The notes beneath the pieces were generated by a model that had not been told where the DNA came from, made no database searches, and saw only the letters and a list, made by a program, of their open reading frames with translations. From contig NC_081414.1 in assembly GCF_030272615.1 (NCBI RefSeq), forward strand, positions 305,849,164 to 305,913,163: a DNA stretch of 64,000 bases. Direction: 5' to 3'. Position 1 is the first letter of the stretch; each line of letters opens with the position of its first letter. This document shows positions 44,508 through 56,314 of the stretch, one piece after another. The DNA comes from Cryptomeria japonica (Eukaryota > Streptophyta > Pinopsida > Cupressales > Cupressaceae). The translations under genes and the position numbers were made by a program.

Positions 44508-46649
44508 TTACTGGAGCTTGACCAATTTCAAGATTTCTAGATAAGCTTTGTCCAATAACTCCATGTAAGTATCACAGCTAGTTTTGAATGTGTCAGAGAT
44601 AGATACAAGTCCACTCAATAAATATGCAAAAGATTCTTTCTCATTGACCTCTACTGGTGTGGGCTTTCCCAACATATCAATGCATTCCTTCTTATGTACA
44701 CAGAGTGAATCCAATCTTGGACTCACCAAACCTCTCAGACTTCTAGCTCTCCAAATGATTTTATCTCTTTCCTTTTCAAGAGCATAAATTTGGTTCTCCA
44801 AAGTCAAAATTTGTCCATGAATTGATGTTGTCGTTGAAATTAGTCCATCAAAAGAGTTAGCAGTACTAGCAATTTTCTCATGTATCTCTTTTATCTTTTT
44901 ATCTACATTTGTTGTAAGTATCTTAGTATTGCAACATACCCTGTATATGTTTGTCCATTGTTTCAAAGAATTTTCTATCAAAATTAGCTTCTCCTCAATC
45001 TTTTTCTTCTCTCTCTCAATGATCTGATCAAAAGCGGCTCTTTTAGCCTGGGTAAATCTTTCAAGTGCTTATTGGTTAGAGATTTGTTGTAAGGATTGAA
45101 AGTCTTTTGATATGTTCTCAATGATTACCTTAAGCTTTCCACAAGGGCTCACTTCATTTTCAATCTTACATTCCAGGACCAATCTGTGCAAAACAGTGAT
45201 GGATTGATCTATAGTCCCCTTGTTTGTGGTTCCCTCCTTCATCAGTTTCTGAGCAACCATCATCATCAATTCAGTGGGACTCATCTTTGTGATGGTTTTC
45301 TTTTTAACTAGAGAAGTGTCAATTATCAATAATGATGTGTCAGCAACTAGTTCCCTACCGGAATCCCATGTTTACTCTGATGACTTATCCTTTATTACCT
45401 CCTCATTTGCACTGGTGGCTTCGCCACTTGGTGCGGTCTATGTATCTTCTAGTTCCTCTCTAGGAACAATATCCTCAACTTGTACATTAGTATTTGGAGG
45501 ACAATTTTCCTCAATGTTAGTATCCTATACAATGTTCTTATTATTGATCCGTGTTTCAGTATTTGTTTGTATATTTGTGTTTACCAGTGGCTCAATTTCC
45601 ACTATCTTGATATTCTTCAAAACTGAGGGTGGAGTACCCATGATCCCTTTTCCTTTCCCTTCAACCGATGTATCTATAGTATCTTTCTTTGTCTTCGATG
45701 AAGTAGAGAATCCTATGTGTTCTCCCTAAAATTTAATCCAAGCCTTCTGAGTTTCCTTTATTACTTCATTCATTATCCCTAGCATCAGGCTAGTTATCCT
45801 GTGTTTGCTATTAAAAACCTTTCTATCTACAGCCTCAATTGTCTTATCCATTTCATCTGGAGTTATGCTAACATAGATAGCTAAAAGTTCTTGAATTTTA
45901 ATGTGCTTATCTTCTTGCATAGTATATAACCTTCTAGCATCTAACATGTTATATAACTCAGCTGGTATTTGATTTTCTATCTCTATTAAGGCTTTCTGAT
46001 AAATATATAAATACAATAGAATTGCTTCCTCTACTTCTCTTTGCTCATCAACCTCTAATTTGTTATAATGAAACTTAACATTCTTCAGCATGCCATCTTT
46101 AGTTATTTCATCAATAATTTTTGCACAAGTTTTGGGTGTAACCTTACCAGAATCAGTGTCATCCTTCTTCTTTCTTCTGATAGTATCGGATGCAGTTATA
46201 GGTGTAGCCTTGAGTGTTTTCTTCTGAGCTGGTAACTTGATTGTAACCTTTCTAACCAGTTGCTTCTTTGCTTCTACCTTAGGTTCTTCCAGTTTCTTCC
46301 TAACAACCCTCTTGAATGCTAATGGTGTGTTATCCTCTGACTCAGAATCTGTTGTAACAGGTTCAATGTGAACTACCAGATCCTTCCACTTTCTCCCTTT
46401 CTTCGGGACAACATCAATAAGTGCCTTTATGTCCTTTGAGACCTCCTATACAAATTTTCTTGCTTTTCCTTCTTGTTTTTCCCTTATCTTTTGGTTGAAC
46501 TCTGTTTCAACCTCTAGAGTCTTTTGTTGTGCAATTCCATAGGGTTTCTCTACCTCATCTATTTCTGCATCAATTAGCATTTTCACATAGTCATCAAGAA
46601 TTTGTGCATCTACCTCATATCCTATTTCCTCTATCCAAATCTTCTGCCA
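44508..46649 (-). pseudogene. M1 ORFb, long coiled-coil protein of unknown function
   Basis: About 710 codons in a single frame with no frameshift, interrupted only by TAG (three) and TAA (two), all fitting CAG or CAA (Gln) codons. Begins within the gene: WQKIWIEEIGYEVDAQ. Then a Lys-rich basic stretch, a helical domain (46,091-45,730; EEAILLYLYIYQKALIEIEN, AELYNMLDARRLY) homologous to 49,534-49,140 and 54,240-54,640, an acidic linker, and coiled coils (KKKIEEKLILIENS, LENQIYALEKERDKI). Unknown function; in the place where pol would be expected. Confidence 0.75.
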
Positions 46650-46650
46650 G

Positions 46651-47429
46651 TGTTAGGATTCTGAAAGATACCGAGGGGGGGGTGAATCAGTATCTTGTTG
46701 GTTAATGGATTTTCTTAATTTATTAAATGAAAAGCATTCTAAAACTGTGTACCGGTAAACCAAAATTAATGTAGTAAATAAGAACAATAAGCACAACATG
46801 AAAACCACACCATAACACAATATTTTTAACGAGGATACCAGGTGTAGGAAAAACCTCGGTGGGATTTGTGACCCACAATATTTTCTTATTGGCCAATAAG
46901 AGAATATTACTGTTACAATAGGGGCCTGCACATGCAAGAAGGCCAACTACCTAAAGCTCACTGCTTACATACAAAAAGGAGAAGTCTCACTGACTTACAA
47001 AAGTGGATTATGAAAATCCAATGTCATGTACTGCTACAAAAGGGCATTTGCTATGCCAGATCTAGTACTGATTTAAGCTCTGCAACTTCCAAAACCTTAT
47101 ACCAAACTCTGCCTTAGTATTCACACATAATATCCATCACATATCCTACATACAAATGTTCTATAAGATCTCATACTTATATTTGTGTCTTATTACAATC
47201 TGCCATGTCATCTTACAAAAAGATTTTATAATTAAATACAAAATACAAAAGAACAAAATTCCTATCAGCCAGGGTGCCAGTAATCAATCTTTTCGGTGCC
47301 GGTGAATGTATGCTGGTGTAGAGTCTACCAGTATCGGTGCCTGCCGGTATCATATGATTGTAAGGTTGTCATCAATGAAAATACCTTCAATCACCTACAA
47401 TTTCTCATTGGAGTGTGCATTTGCCAACA
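46651..47429 (-). repeat. M2 3' LTR
   Basis: 779 bases on the minus strand from TGTTGGCAAATGC to AATCCTAACA, with a C-rich run and CTCGGTATC near the end. It is preceded by the polypurine tract GCCAAAGGAGGAGAT (47,430-47,453). No tRNA primer site follows it on the M1 side, so it is a 3' LTR and not the M1 5' LTR. Confidence 0.8.
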
Positions 47430-47619
47430 ATCTCCTCCTTTGGCATTGATGGCAACACTCATGAGAAAAATCCAAAAAGTGTCCAAAAAATGTTGTCCAA
47501 AAGAATCTGCCAAAACTGTGTTACCAAAATGTGTGCTCCCCCTGAGCTAATGATGTCTTATGCTGATCATTTTCATCATCTTCAACTACTCCCCCTTTGG
47601 CATCAATGACAAAGGTTGT

Positions 47620-49877
47620 CATTCAATGTCAATGGAGTGTGGTTCCTGCCTAGATCCTTGTAACTGGTGGGTTACAATCTGATAGATGTCCGCCAATGCA
47701 AAATTTTGATTGTCGCTGAACCTTTCACTATCCTTTATTGTTGCTTCTGTTCTCTGAATTGTACCGATGAGTATGTGCATTTTCTCTTCCAATGTCTTAA
47801 GTCCTGGAACCAGAGCCTCAGAAATCTATTTTGTCAAAGAAATGAGGTTATCCAGTTTAGGGCCTAGTTTGCACTTTAAATCCTTTGCCTTAGATTTTAT
47901 TCTTTCTTTATCTTTTTCTAATTTTTCAATTTTCTCCTCAAGAACTGCAATTGCCTTTTCAATTACCAAAAATGAATCTGATGTTCCTATTAAGTTGTCA
48001 GTAGTATTGTTGATTTCTTTTTGTGCTTTGCTGATCTTTGAATCTATGTCCTCTGTCAAAATGTCAGTTTTGTAGGTATCTCTGTATAGTTTCTTGAAAT
48101 CCAAAGTTGTTTTGCCTAATACCAGTAATAAGGTTTCCATTTGTTCCTTATTATTCTTAACTGTTTCCTCAAAGAATTTTTCCTTTTCCTTATTCATTTT
48201 CTCTTTGGAGGTGTCTTCATTTATTTGATCCAGTGTTATTAGGTTGTCAGTTATATACTTAGACAATGTGTCTAATTGGCTCAAGGAATCTTTATTTTCT
48301 ATGTTACACTTTGGAGTTATCATATTCAAAATTGGTAAAATATCATCTATAGCCTTATATGCCTATGCATTACACTATGTTATTTTCTTTATTGAATCTA
48401 ATAGTACCTTTGTTACATTGGTTGGCCTGAATTTAGTCATAGATGTACCAGATGACTGTCCAACTATTTTCACAATTTGTAAATTGCTGGTGGTAGTGAT
48501 AGCTTTTCTTTCCTCTTTCTCCAGAGGGTCAGTTTGTGTTTGCATTTAAGCTACCAAAGGCTTAGGCTTGTCAGATGTAGCCGTTGGTACTGTCTGAGTA
48601 TGTACCTCTGAATCTTGTTGCTGTACCTATTTTTCAATGTTTTCCTCAGCAAGAGCCTATTGCTCTGATGGTTTCTCTTGGTCTACCTTTGTACTGTCTA
48701 CTGTCGGTGACTCAGTAGATACATTAATGTGTGTACCTGTGGTATCTTCTTTTCCTATATCTAGGGGATCATTTGATTGTTAAGTTTGTTGTTGTTCCCC
48801 AATTTCATGTTTTCAACTCCAACATTTTTTGCCAGTGGCTCTATTGCCACATCCCTCTTGTCAGTTGTTTCTTTATCTACCACAATATTGACTTCCTATG
48901 TGTCAATGTTCATTGTGTATAGTACCTCAGAGTTAGGATTTGTATCCTCATGTGGTGTATCCATACTCTCTGTTGTTGGTTGTGTGTCAATAGTTTGTAC
49001 CAGTGGAGTATCAGAGGTTCGTGGGGGTAAATTATCCATTATCTTTAGGCTTGGAGGTCCACCTACCTTACTGTTCCCCTTATCATTTTGATAGACTTTG
49101 ATAGTCTTTGGTCTCTTAAGTGCTTCTTGTTTTCCCTTCTCAACAAAAAATATGTCCCACTTATCTACAGTCTCTTCTAATATTTCATTTACTCTTCTTG
49201 CCATTAATGCTACATGTCGGTGTCCAATTGAGAATACTATCTGGTTAGCTTCACTAATTAGCTCATCAATCTCTTGAGTGGAGTTCACTGCATGAACTGC
49301 AAGTAGTTTTTTTATTTTTCTATTTTTGTCCAGTTCCACAATAGCTACCCTTCTAGCTTCTAACCTTCTGTACAAGTCATTGGGTATGTCATCCATAATT
49401 TCCATCAAAAATTTCTTATAAATATCAAGATGTAATATAACACTATTCTCTATACTCTCTTTTTCATCATTGGATAGTGTATTATACAACTTGTTGATAT
49501 TTGTCAATTTTCCATCTTCAGTGATCTCTTCCAAAAGTTTGTCAAAAGGAGGAATAACCTATTTTTGTTTCCTCTTCTTTGGTGTCAATTTCTTAGCTGG
49601 AGGCCTAACTGCCTGTTGTTTTTGTCTGGTCTTTCTAGGTGTGGGTGAGGTTGTCGATGAGGGTTTTCTCTTTATTTCTACCCTTTGAATTCATCTGGTA
49701 TCTCACTTTCAGAAGAAGTTACAACAGGTGAAATATGTGCTTCCGGTTGAAGTCCTTCCAGCTCACTCTCCTTAATACCAGTTTTCTTTAATACATCTTC
49801 TTTTATTGCTTTAGCCTATCTTGTTCCCTTCCTCACTATCTGTTCAATTTTCTTAATCCTCTTATCAAATTGGATTT
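47620..49877 (-). pseudogene. M2 ORFb, long coiled-coil protein of unknown function
   Basis: Same protein family as M1 ORFb. Order on the minus strand: basic linker (PPAKKLTPKKRKQK), helical domain (49,534-49,140; LHLDIYKKFLMEIMDDIPND, RRLEARRVAIVELDKN), acidic Thr/Ser-rich linker, coiled coil (48,200-47,880; EKMNKEKEKFFEETVKNN, VLEEKIEKLEKDKERIKSK). Stops are mainly TAG (for example near 49,810, 49,560, 48,896, 48,660, 48,630, 47,826), and there is one frameshift near 48,770. No enzymatic motif is seen. Confidence 0.72.
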
Positions 49878-51035
49878 TGTTGGCATTTTTGATGTTGTTG
49901 TGATTGTCATTGATGGACACACACTTGCTTTGTGTACACTTTCTTGATGTATGAGTTATGCTCAACCGGTAATTGTTCCAACCAGTATTATGTATTATAG
50001 TCTTTAGACTATCAATGTTTTGCAGAAGATGATTACCGGTCTCAGATTGTATGAAGACCCAAGCGGTAGGATGACCCCAAGTGGTTCAAGGATCTCAAGC
50101 GGTATGAAGGAAAAAAGCAGTAGTTAACACTTTGATTTACCAGTCATCATTTTCACAACCAGTAATCGGTAAATTGTATGAACCGGTATTACTCTGTGAT
50201 GAGTTACCAATCGGTATTTCTGTGATGAGTTATCTTCCACCAACACTTTGGTGGTGATTTTGTGCCATGTTACCAAATGTGTCTAGATGCACTGAACCTA
50301 GGAACTTGTAGTCAAATCCTATTGGACCGACATGAAATCAGATTCCTTTATAAGGAGATCATGTCTAGGGTTTTCATGCGTGATGTATGAATTGTTGTTG
50401 AGGGTTTTTGTATGTGTGATCATAGAAGATAAAGGTCTGTATGAAGAGTGAGAGTGTGAAGATATTGAAGACTGAAGTAATGTTGAAATGCATTAATAGT
50501 GAGCTATCAAGGATCTAACCAAGCATTTTGTGCTAGTAACTAGGTCACTCTACTTGTTGATTACTCATATCTTCGACAAGTCTAAAACCCTTAACCGGGT
50601 AGGCTTAGCAAAGTATTTGTAAATCCTCTAACAAGGTGGTTCACAACTTTGAATCTAAAATCCTCTCACAAGGTATTCTTTAACAAGACTTATCTCCTAA
50701 CAAAGATCTAGATTCCTAACAGGATCTATTCTGGTAAAGAACGTTGTACGACCTTAACCAATCTGACCTTAACCGGTCTAGTTTCTATTCTGCAGATAGT
50801 TACTTGTGAGTTTTTGCTCACCGTGGTTTTTCCCATTTGGGTTTCCACATCAAAACATCTTGTGTTATGGTGATTGTGCTCTTGTGGGTGAATGCTTTAT
50901 TTGATGTTTGGTTTGCATTTATCTTAACTGGTTTGTTAGTAAATCTATTGTACCGGTTAACTACTAAATTGTTTAAGGGTTTGAGTTCATTAATTTTTGG
51001 TATACTAATTCACCCCCCCCTCTTAGTATTCATCA
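49878..51035 (+). repeat. LTR-A
   Basis: 1,158 bases from TGTTGGCATTTTTGATG to the C-run and CTTAGTATTCATCA, followed two bases later by a primer-site-like sequence. The first 350 bases are rich in CCGGTA-like motifs. Confidence 0.88.
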
Positions 51036-51037
51036 AT

Positions 51038-51049
51038 TGGTATTAGAAC
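51038..51049 (+). other. Degenerate primer binding site, internal 1
   Basis: TGGTATTAGAAC, two changes from the canonical TGGTATCAGAGC seen in internals 2 and 3, in the identical position. Confidence 0.75.
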
Positions 51050-51085
51050 TTACCTTTTTATAAGTTTAACCACTTGGAAGGAGAT

Positions 51086-52366
51086 ATGGGGGAATACACT
51101 GTGAGGGAGCATACTCATCGTCTCACTCAGATTGAGAAAGCCTTTGATGAACTTAAAGTCAAATATAAAGCCTCTCTAGAAAAGAGAAGAGAGCATGCTG
51201 AGAAACTGATGGAGCTTACTAAAAATAGTTCTTCTAATGAAGCAGACATGGAAGCCCTAGTTGAAGAAGTTGAAAAACTGAATGAATCTAATGCTAACCT
51301 GAGAAGGGAACTGGAAGGACTGACTATCAGAATGTATCAAGAGCTTCAGAACCAGAGGAAAGCTGAAGACCTGGAAAAAGACAAAGATCATGAGATCTCC
51401 AAGTTGAAGCAAGAAATCAGTGTCCTTACCGCTCATCTCCAAGAAAGTAAAGTGGAAAAAGAAGAAATGCAAGGTGAACTAAACATGGCTACTTCTAAGA
51501 ATGCAACCTTGAAGGAATCCAATGCTGCTATTTTCAAGGAACTCACTGAGTCAAAGGAAATACTGGCCAAATTCAATAAGAGCACTGTTAAGCTAGAACA
51601 AAAGCTTGAATCAACAAAACTGGTAAAGAATACCACTGGACTTGGTTTTTCTAGTTATGAGGAAGGTGAGACCTCTAGAACAAAAGATGGAGCATCAAAG
51701 AAGCAACTAACACCAAAGGATAAAGGTAAGCAAAATTTTTAACCTGTCTACTTTAATTGTCTCAAGGAAGGACATATTGCTAATGTGTGTAGAAATAAGG
51801 CCTAGAATAATTTTCCTTATTTTCTAAACAATAAGCCTAGATCCAATAGATTCAATGGTAACTGTTATGCATACAACAATTTTGGGAATAGAGCATTTGA
51901 ATGTACATCTGTTATACACAACACTGGGAGATATCCTCAAAGGACTAAAGGAATTTTTCCTGAATCATCTGTGAACCAGAATCCAAATCGGTATAATGCC
52001 TATGACCATTAGTCAAGTGATGGTAGCTATCAAGCGGCAATCGGTTGGAGAGCAACCTATTTGATTTGCTATGGTAGCGGTCACACTACTGCAACATGCA
52101 GGAGGAAGAATGGTAGAATGAACAATGGACCATGGAGAACACCTAGAATGGTACGTTATCATTTTAACAAACCGGGACACCCTACCTGAACCTATAGAAT
52201 GAGAAAGAACCTATCAGATGACATACTAGTCACTCTAGAAGGGAAGATTGATGTTGAAACCATTCAAGAAGGAATGAATAAAACATGGAAAAAAAAACCT
52301 AAAGAACTGTCACAAGATGAACCGGTATTTGCACCTAGTGTGGAAGTCACTGAACCAGCAAACTAA
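51086..52366 (+). pseudogene. Gag with coiled coil and zinc knuckles, internal 1 (broken)
   Basis: Gag packages element RNA into particles. ATG 51,086 (MGEYTVREHTHRLTQIEK) opens an unbroken coiled coil to 51,740 (EEVEKLNESNANLRRELEG, DKDHEISKLKQEISVLTAHL). Zinc-knuckle positions follow: FNCLKEGHIANVC (first Cys is Tyr), CYAYNNFGNRAFEC (degenerate), CYGSGHTTATC-like, and a fourth near 52,155 that has lost Cys residues. The frame then runs DVETIQ to a TAA at 52,364. Breaks: TAA 51,740, TAG near 51,805 and 52,012, TGA near 52,188. Confidence 0.82.
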
Positions 52367-52815
52367 GCTTCAAAAAAAGCTTAGGGGGAACAAATTGGTG
52401 AAATCTTTCGAACCCCCAGTTTACACCGGTAAAAGAGCTTAGTCGGTATGCATTACCTAACAATCGGCAGAAGATTGTGAAGTGGTAAAAGGAAAATTAG
52501 GGTTTATGCCCTAGCGGTGGAGCATTTACTATGGTAGGTGAAGAATTCGTTTAAAAGGGATTTTCAAGTCATTTTCACTTATTAGTTTACGAGAGAAGAA
52601 ATTTCCAAGAGCAGAGCGATGAAAGGTGATTCGACTTGCAATTTGGAGAGATTTTAAATCTTGTAAAAGAATCTAGAGATATTTACAATCAATCAAGTGA
52701 AGAACACCAAGCGGTAGTCAAGCAACCGAAGTAGTGTGGTGGGAGTTGCATTTGTCAAACCCTAAATTTTGAAATTGTGAAGGTATTTCTCAAAATTCTT
52801 GTTTATCAGTTAATC

Positions 52816-55800
52816 ATGGCTTCTACATCGGACTCTAGTTCTAGTGCACCTATGGATTCTGCTGAATTTATCCAAAAGAAAATGAAATACAACGCCCTAT
52901 CTCAAATACCCATCGGAGTCATTGTTGAAGGGGATATTTCAGGGTACATTGACTGGAAACTGGAAGACCTAGGATCTCTAGTGATTCACTCTCAGCTAGG
53001 TCTATTCTGTGGGGATGACAAGAAGATCAAATCGATATATAGAATCTTGGAGAGGAAGAAACTTCACAATGTAGTTTATTTCCTTGAAGAATTCACTGAA
53101 GAGCACATCTGCATCATTCTGAGTAGAGTGCATGGTGACAAGATGTATCTCAAAAGGACACAAGAAATTACTCCTGAAGTAGTTCATTCCATCACCATTT
53201 TTTGCAACAGAGGTGAGGTGACAGCCCTAAGGAAGATCATCAAGAATGAAATGACTAAGCTCACCGATTCTCTAAGTGACCAACAAGGAATGACCATCAA
53301 CACCATCAAAGATGACTTGGTCAAGTATGCTTGCATGGTGATTGGATACTAGACATTCTATGCCAGCAGGATAAACTCTGTCTATGCTACTGCGGTGAAT
53401 TCCACCTACAAAATGATCAAGGAAGATGCTTCATTTAATCTATGCACCTGTATATAGAAGCAACTTCTACAAAACTTGAAGTCTATCAAACAGGACAATG
53501 CCCTAAGGTTCAAATTTGGACAACTTTTGGTCGGCCTATCTTTCTACTTCCAAGGCTATTTCCTAGGAGTTAGTGATATTCAATGGTCTGTTGACCAACT
53601 GGTCACCAAACAAATTAGGGAAAGTCTCTAAGTGGTGGGAACCAGATATCTTGAGGTCTTGAATAAATATTTTGATGAATTCAGGTGGAAGATGAGCCAA
53701 AGGATGAGGATATCTGGAGACATTGTTAAGAAATATAAAGAGGACATCTGCTTTACCATTAAAATAGATGAGTGCATAATGGAGGTAGTAGAGCCAAGAT
53801 AGGAAGAAGTAGAGCCTATGGGATATGAGGTCATGTATGACATGTTAGACGGGTATGCCTCTACCTTGCTTGCCTCACTACTTGATTCTAAGGCAAAGCA
53901 CACTGGTACCTACTTAGAGAGGATAACAGCTCTGGTTAAGAATCCTAAAGAGAAAAAGGGCAAGGCAGCACTGGTGGTATCGGCACCGGTTACCTCAACT
54001 AGCCCTAAAGTGACCAAGTAGTCACCAACCAAAAGGAAATCAGAAGTTGCTCCTACTAAAGTTTTTGAAAGGAAGCAGAAGACCAAGAGAAATTCACTAG
54101 AATCTGAGGATACAGAACCAGAAGTACAACCTAAAATGACTAGGCAGACAAGCAAGAAAGCAAAAACTACTGGTAATACACTTGCCTCATTAGCACTGGT
54201 AAATATTGATATGTCTTCTTATAAGCCGATGACACAAAGTCAAAGGACTATTAAGAACATTAAAAGAAAATTGCTTAGTGATTTGAAAGAATATTTTGAT
54301 GATTTTAGCGATAGTGAGAGAGAAGTAGAGTGGGAAATCATCAATTATTTATTGGTTTATGACCAGTCGCCATCAGACATTAGATCTGAGATACCTGATT
54401 CTTTATACAATTCTTTAGATAATAAATGGCACATTGCCATTGAGAAAGAACAAGAGATCAGAGAGAAGATTTTTGCAGAATACTTCCCTGATGCTTCTAA
54501 CTCTGAATTGTTTGAAATCGTGAACTGGTACAAAGGCCTCTTCTTCATGAGAAGAAGAAGACTCTTGTTACTAGAAGGCAAAGTCTCTGAAGTGGTGAAA
54601 GATACACACTCCCATGCCAAAGCCACTCAGAAAATGCACCAAGTAGCTGAAGCCAATAGAAAGGCTGAACAAAAATTGGAAACCGGAAACCCGGTTGAGG
54701 CATTTGATGATGAGGAAGAACAAGCTATAGAATAGGTGGACACTATTGATGTGGATGCACTAGATGGTGATGATATCACTTTAGACACAGATAAGGAGAA
54801 ATAGGAGAAGGAGAAAGCTGACAAAGAGAAAGAGGAAGAGAAGAGGAAACAAGATGAAGAGAAGAGGAAACAAGCAGAAGAGAAGAGAAAAGAAGAGGAA
54901 AAGAGGAAAGAAGAAGAAAAGAAGAAAGAGGATGAGAAGAAGAAAGAGGGAGAGAAAAGGAAAGAAGAAGAGAAAAGGAAGGAAGAGGAAAGAAAGAGGA
55001 AGAGAAAAAGAAAGAGGAAGAGAAAAAGAAAGAAGAGGAGAAGCGGAAAGAAGAGGAGAATAGGAAACAAAGCGAGGAGAAGCAGAAGGAAGAAGAAAGG
55101 AAGAAGGAAGAAGAGAAGAAAAAGAAAGAAGAAGAGGAGGAAAAGAAGACAAAAGAGGAAAAGAAAAGAGCCAAAGAGAAGAAGGAAGTAGCAAAGAACA
55201 CACAAGTGGAGACCCCAAAGGCAACCAGTGGTCAAGCCAAATCGGTTGACATCACCAGTCCTATTGATCTCCAATTTGCAGATGAATCAGAGTTGCTACA
55301 AATCATAAAGCTAGCTCAGAAGAGATTGGAAGCATTAAGGAGGAAAAAGGAATGAGATGTCATTCAAACTATGAATGACACTCTTACTAGTTTAATTCCT
55401 AGTACCAACCTCTCCGGTATCGATTCCTCTCTGGGCAAACTGAAACTTCTATGTACAGTTGTGGAGGACTAGGTACAATGTCTAAAAGAGGTTGTTGAAG
55501 CTAATGCACTAAAGAAGCATCAAAAGGCACTAAACACTACCTTAGTGAAGAAAATGAACGAGCTCCGGTCTGAACTTCTGAAACAACAGAAGAACATAAG
55601 AGATGCTATGGATGAGGGCAAGCTACTATTAAGAAAAATCAGCCAACCCCATCTATTTTGTGATGATGTACTTGCACAAAAGGATAAGTTGCAATCTAAT
55701 TTGTAGGCATAAATAAGCACCTTTAAGACGCCCTATGATTCTTTTATTACATATGGGAAAATTCTTCACCAGTATCAGCTTCAGTCTACCAGAATAGAAA

Positions 55801-56067
55801 TGGAGATTAGCAACCGGGCAAGAGATTTGTAGGAGCTTCAACTAGTTTTATTACCCAGAATGCAAATTCTTCAGAAGTGTTAATCTGGAAGCATTAACAG
55901 CCACTCAAGACATGAGCACAATTGATGCCATGGAAGAACATATCTTTCAAATGCAGATGGAAAGTGAGGTTGCTACCTCATTAATTGAGTCATGGTCATT
56001 AGCCATGAAGACTTTTATGCAGGACTTTAATTCTGTTTTTGATTAATTTCGTTCCTTACTATCATAA
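52816..56067 (+). pseudogene. ORFb, large coiled-coil protein of unknown function, internal 1
   Basis: The fullest copy of ORFb. ATG 52,816 (MASTSDSSSSAPMDS) lies 450 bases after gag. Domain 1 (about 52,880-53,800) is helical with GYIDWKLEDLGSLVIHSQLG, RKLHNVVYF-like, TALRKIIKNEMTKL, ALRFKFGQLLVGL. A basic linker follows, then domain 2 (54,240-54,640), which matches M1 and M2. Next is a 140-residue Lys/Glu/Arg tract (54,790-55,190, with a frameshift near 55,000) and a C-terminal coiled coil. Stops are mostly TAG (53,350, 53,456, 53,800, 54,019, 54,733, 54,801, 55,471, 55,703). I see no protease, integrase, RT or RNase H motif. Confidence 0.82.
54784..55190 (+). repeat. Lys/Glu/Arg low-complexity tract within ORFb
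   Basis: About 400 bases of AAG, GAG, AGG and GAA codons giving EEKRKEEE-like repeats, almost pure purine on the plus strand. It predicts a long charged single helix. The apparent Ser/Phe/Leu-rich frames on the minus strand are shadows of this composition. Confidence 0.92.
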
Positions 56068-56130
56068 ACATTTACTTTTTGTAATGATAATGAGGAATAG
56101 GTTATTCTACAGTGCTTTGTCATTGTTGGC

Positions 56131-56250
56131 AAAGGGGGAGTAGTACTTAAAATTTTGGTGAACGTTATGTATACTTTCATGTTACTATTTAAGGAAGTAG
56201 TATACATTGTCATTTCTGCAAAAGGGATAGTGTATATGCTTAGGGGGAGT
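56131..56250 (+). other. Two internal polypurine tracts, internal 1
   Basis: AAAGGGGGAG (56,131-56,140) and TAGGGGGAGT (56,241-56,250). Both have equivalents in internal 2 at the same relative positions. The final tract next to LTR-B is missing here: about 21 bases present in internal 2 (61,195-61,215) are deleted up to the LTR edge. Confidence 0.75.
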
Positions 56251-56314
56251 AATTTTGATTATGGCAATTTTTGTTGTAAAACACTTAGATGTCAAAATTT
56301 TCCTAAGTGTTGCC

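Larger units (their letters stand above)
43320..46650 (-). mobile_element. LTR retroelement M1 (3' part)
   Basis: Minus-strand element: ORFb coding region (46,649-44,508), purine tracts, polypurine tract and 3' LTR (44,237-43,320). The coding frame is open right up to 46,650, where the M2 LTR begins. So the 5' half was probably displaced by insertion of M2. No RT or integrase is visible. Confidence 0.75.
46651..49877 (-). mobile_element. LTR retroelement M2 (3' part)
   Basis: Minus-strand relative of M1, inserted into the M1 coding frame at 46,650. It shows ORFb (49,877-47,620), purine tracts, polypurine tract and 3' LTR. Its own frame is cut at 49,877 by LTR-A of the plus-strand chain, so its 5' half should lie past the window. 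Confidence 0.75.

Noticed and set aside
46651-47429. 5' LTR of M1 (a shared-LTR chain on the minus strand)
   Set aside because: No primer binding site follows it; the sequence on the M1 side is mid-gene coding frame open to the junction. Insertion of M2 into M1 fits better.
54627-55274. Long Ser/Phe/Leu-rich minus-strand frames resembling membrane proteins
   Set aside because: They are the reverse complement of the Lys/Glu/Arg tract in ORFb; low complexity keeps several frames open.
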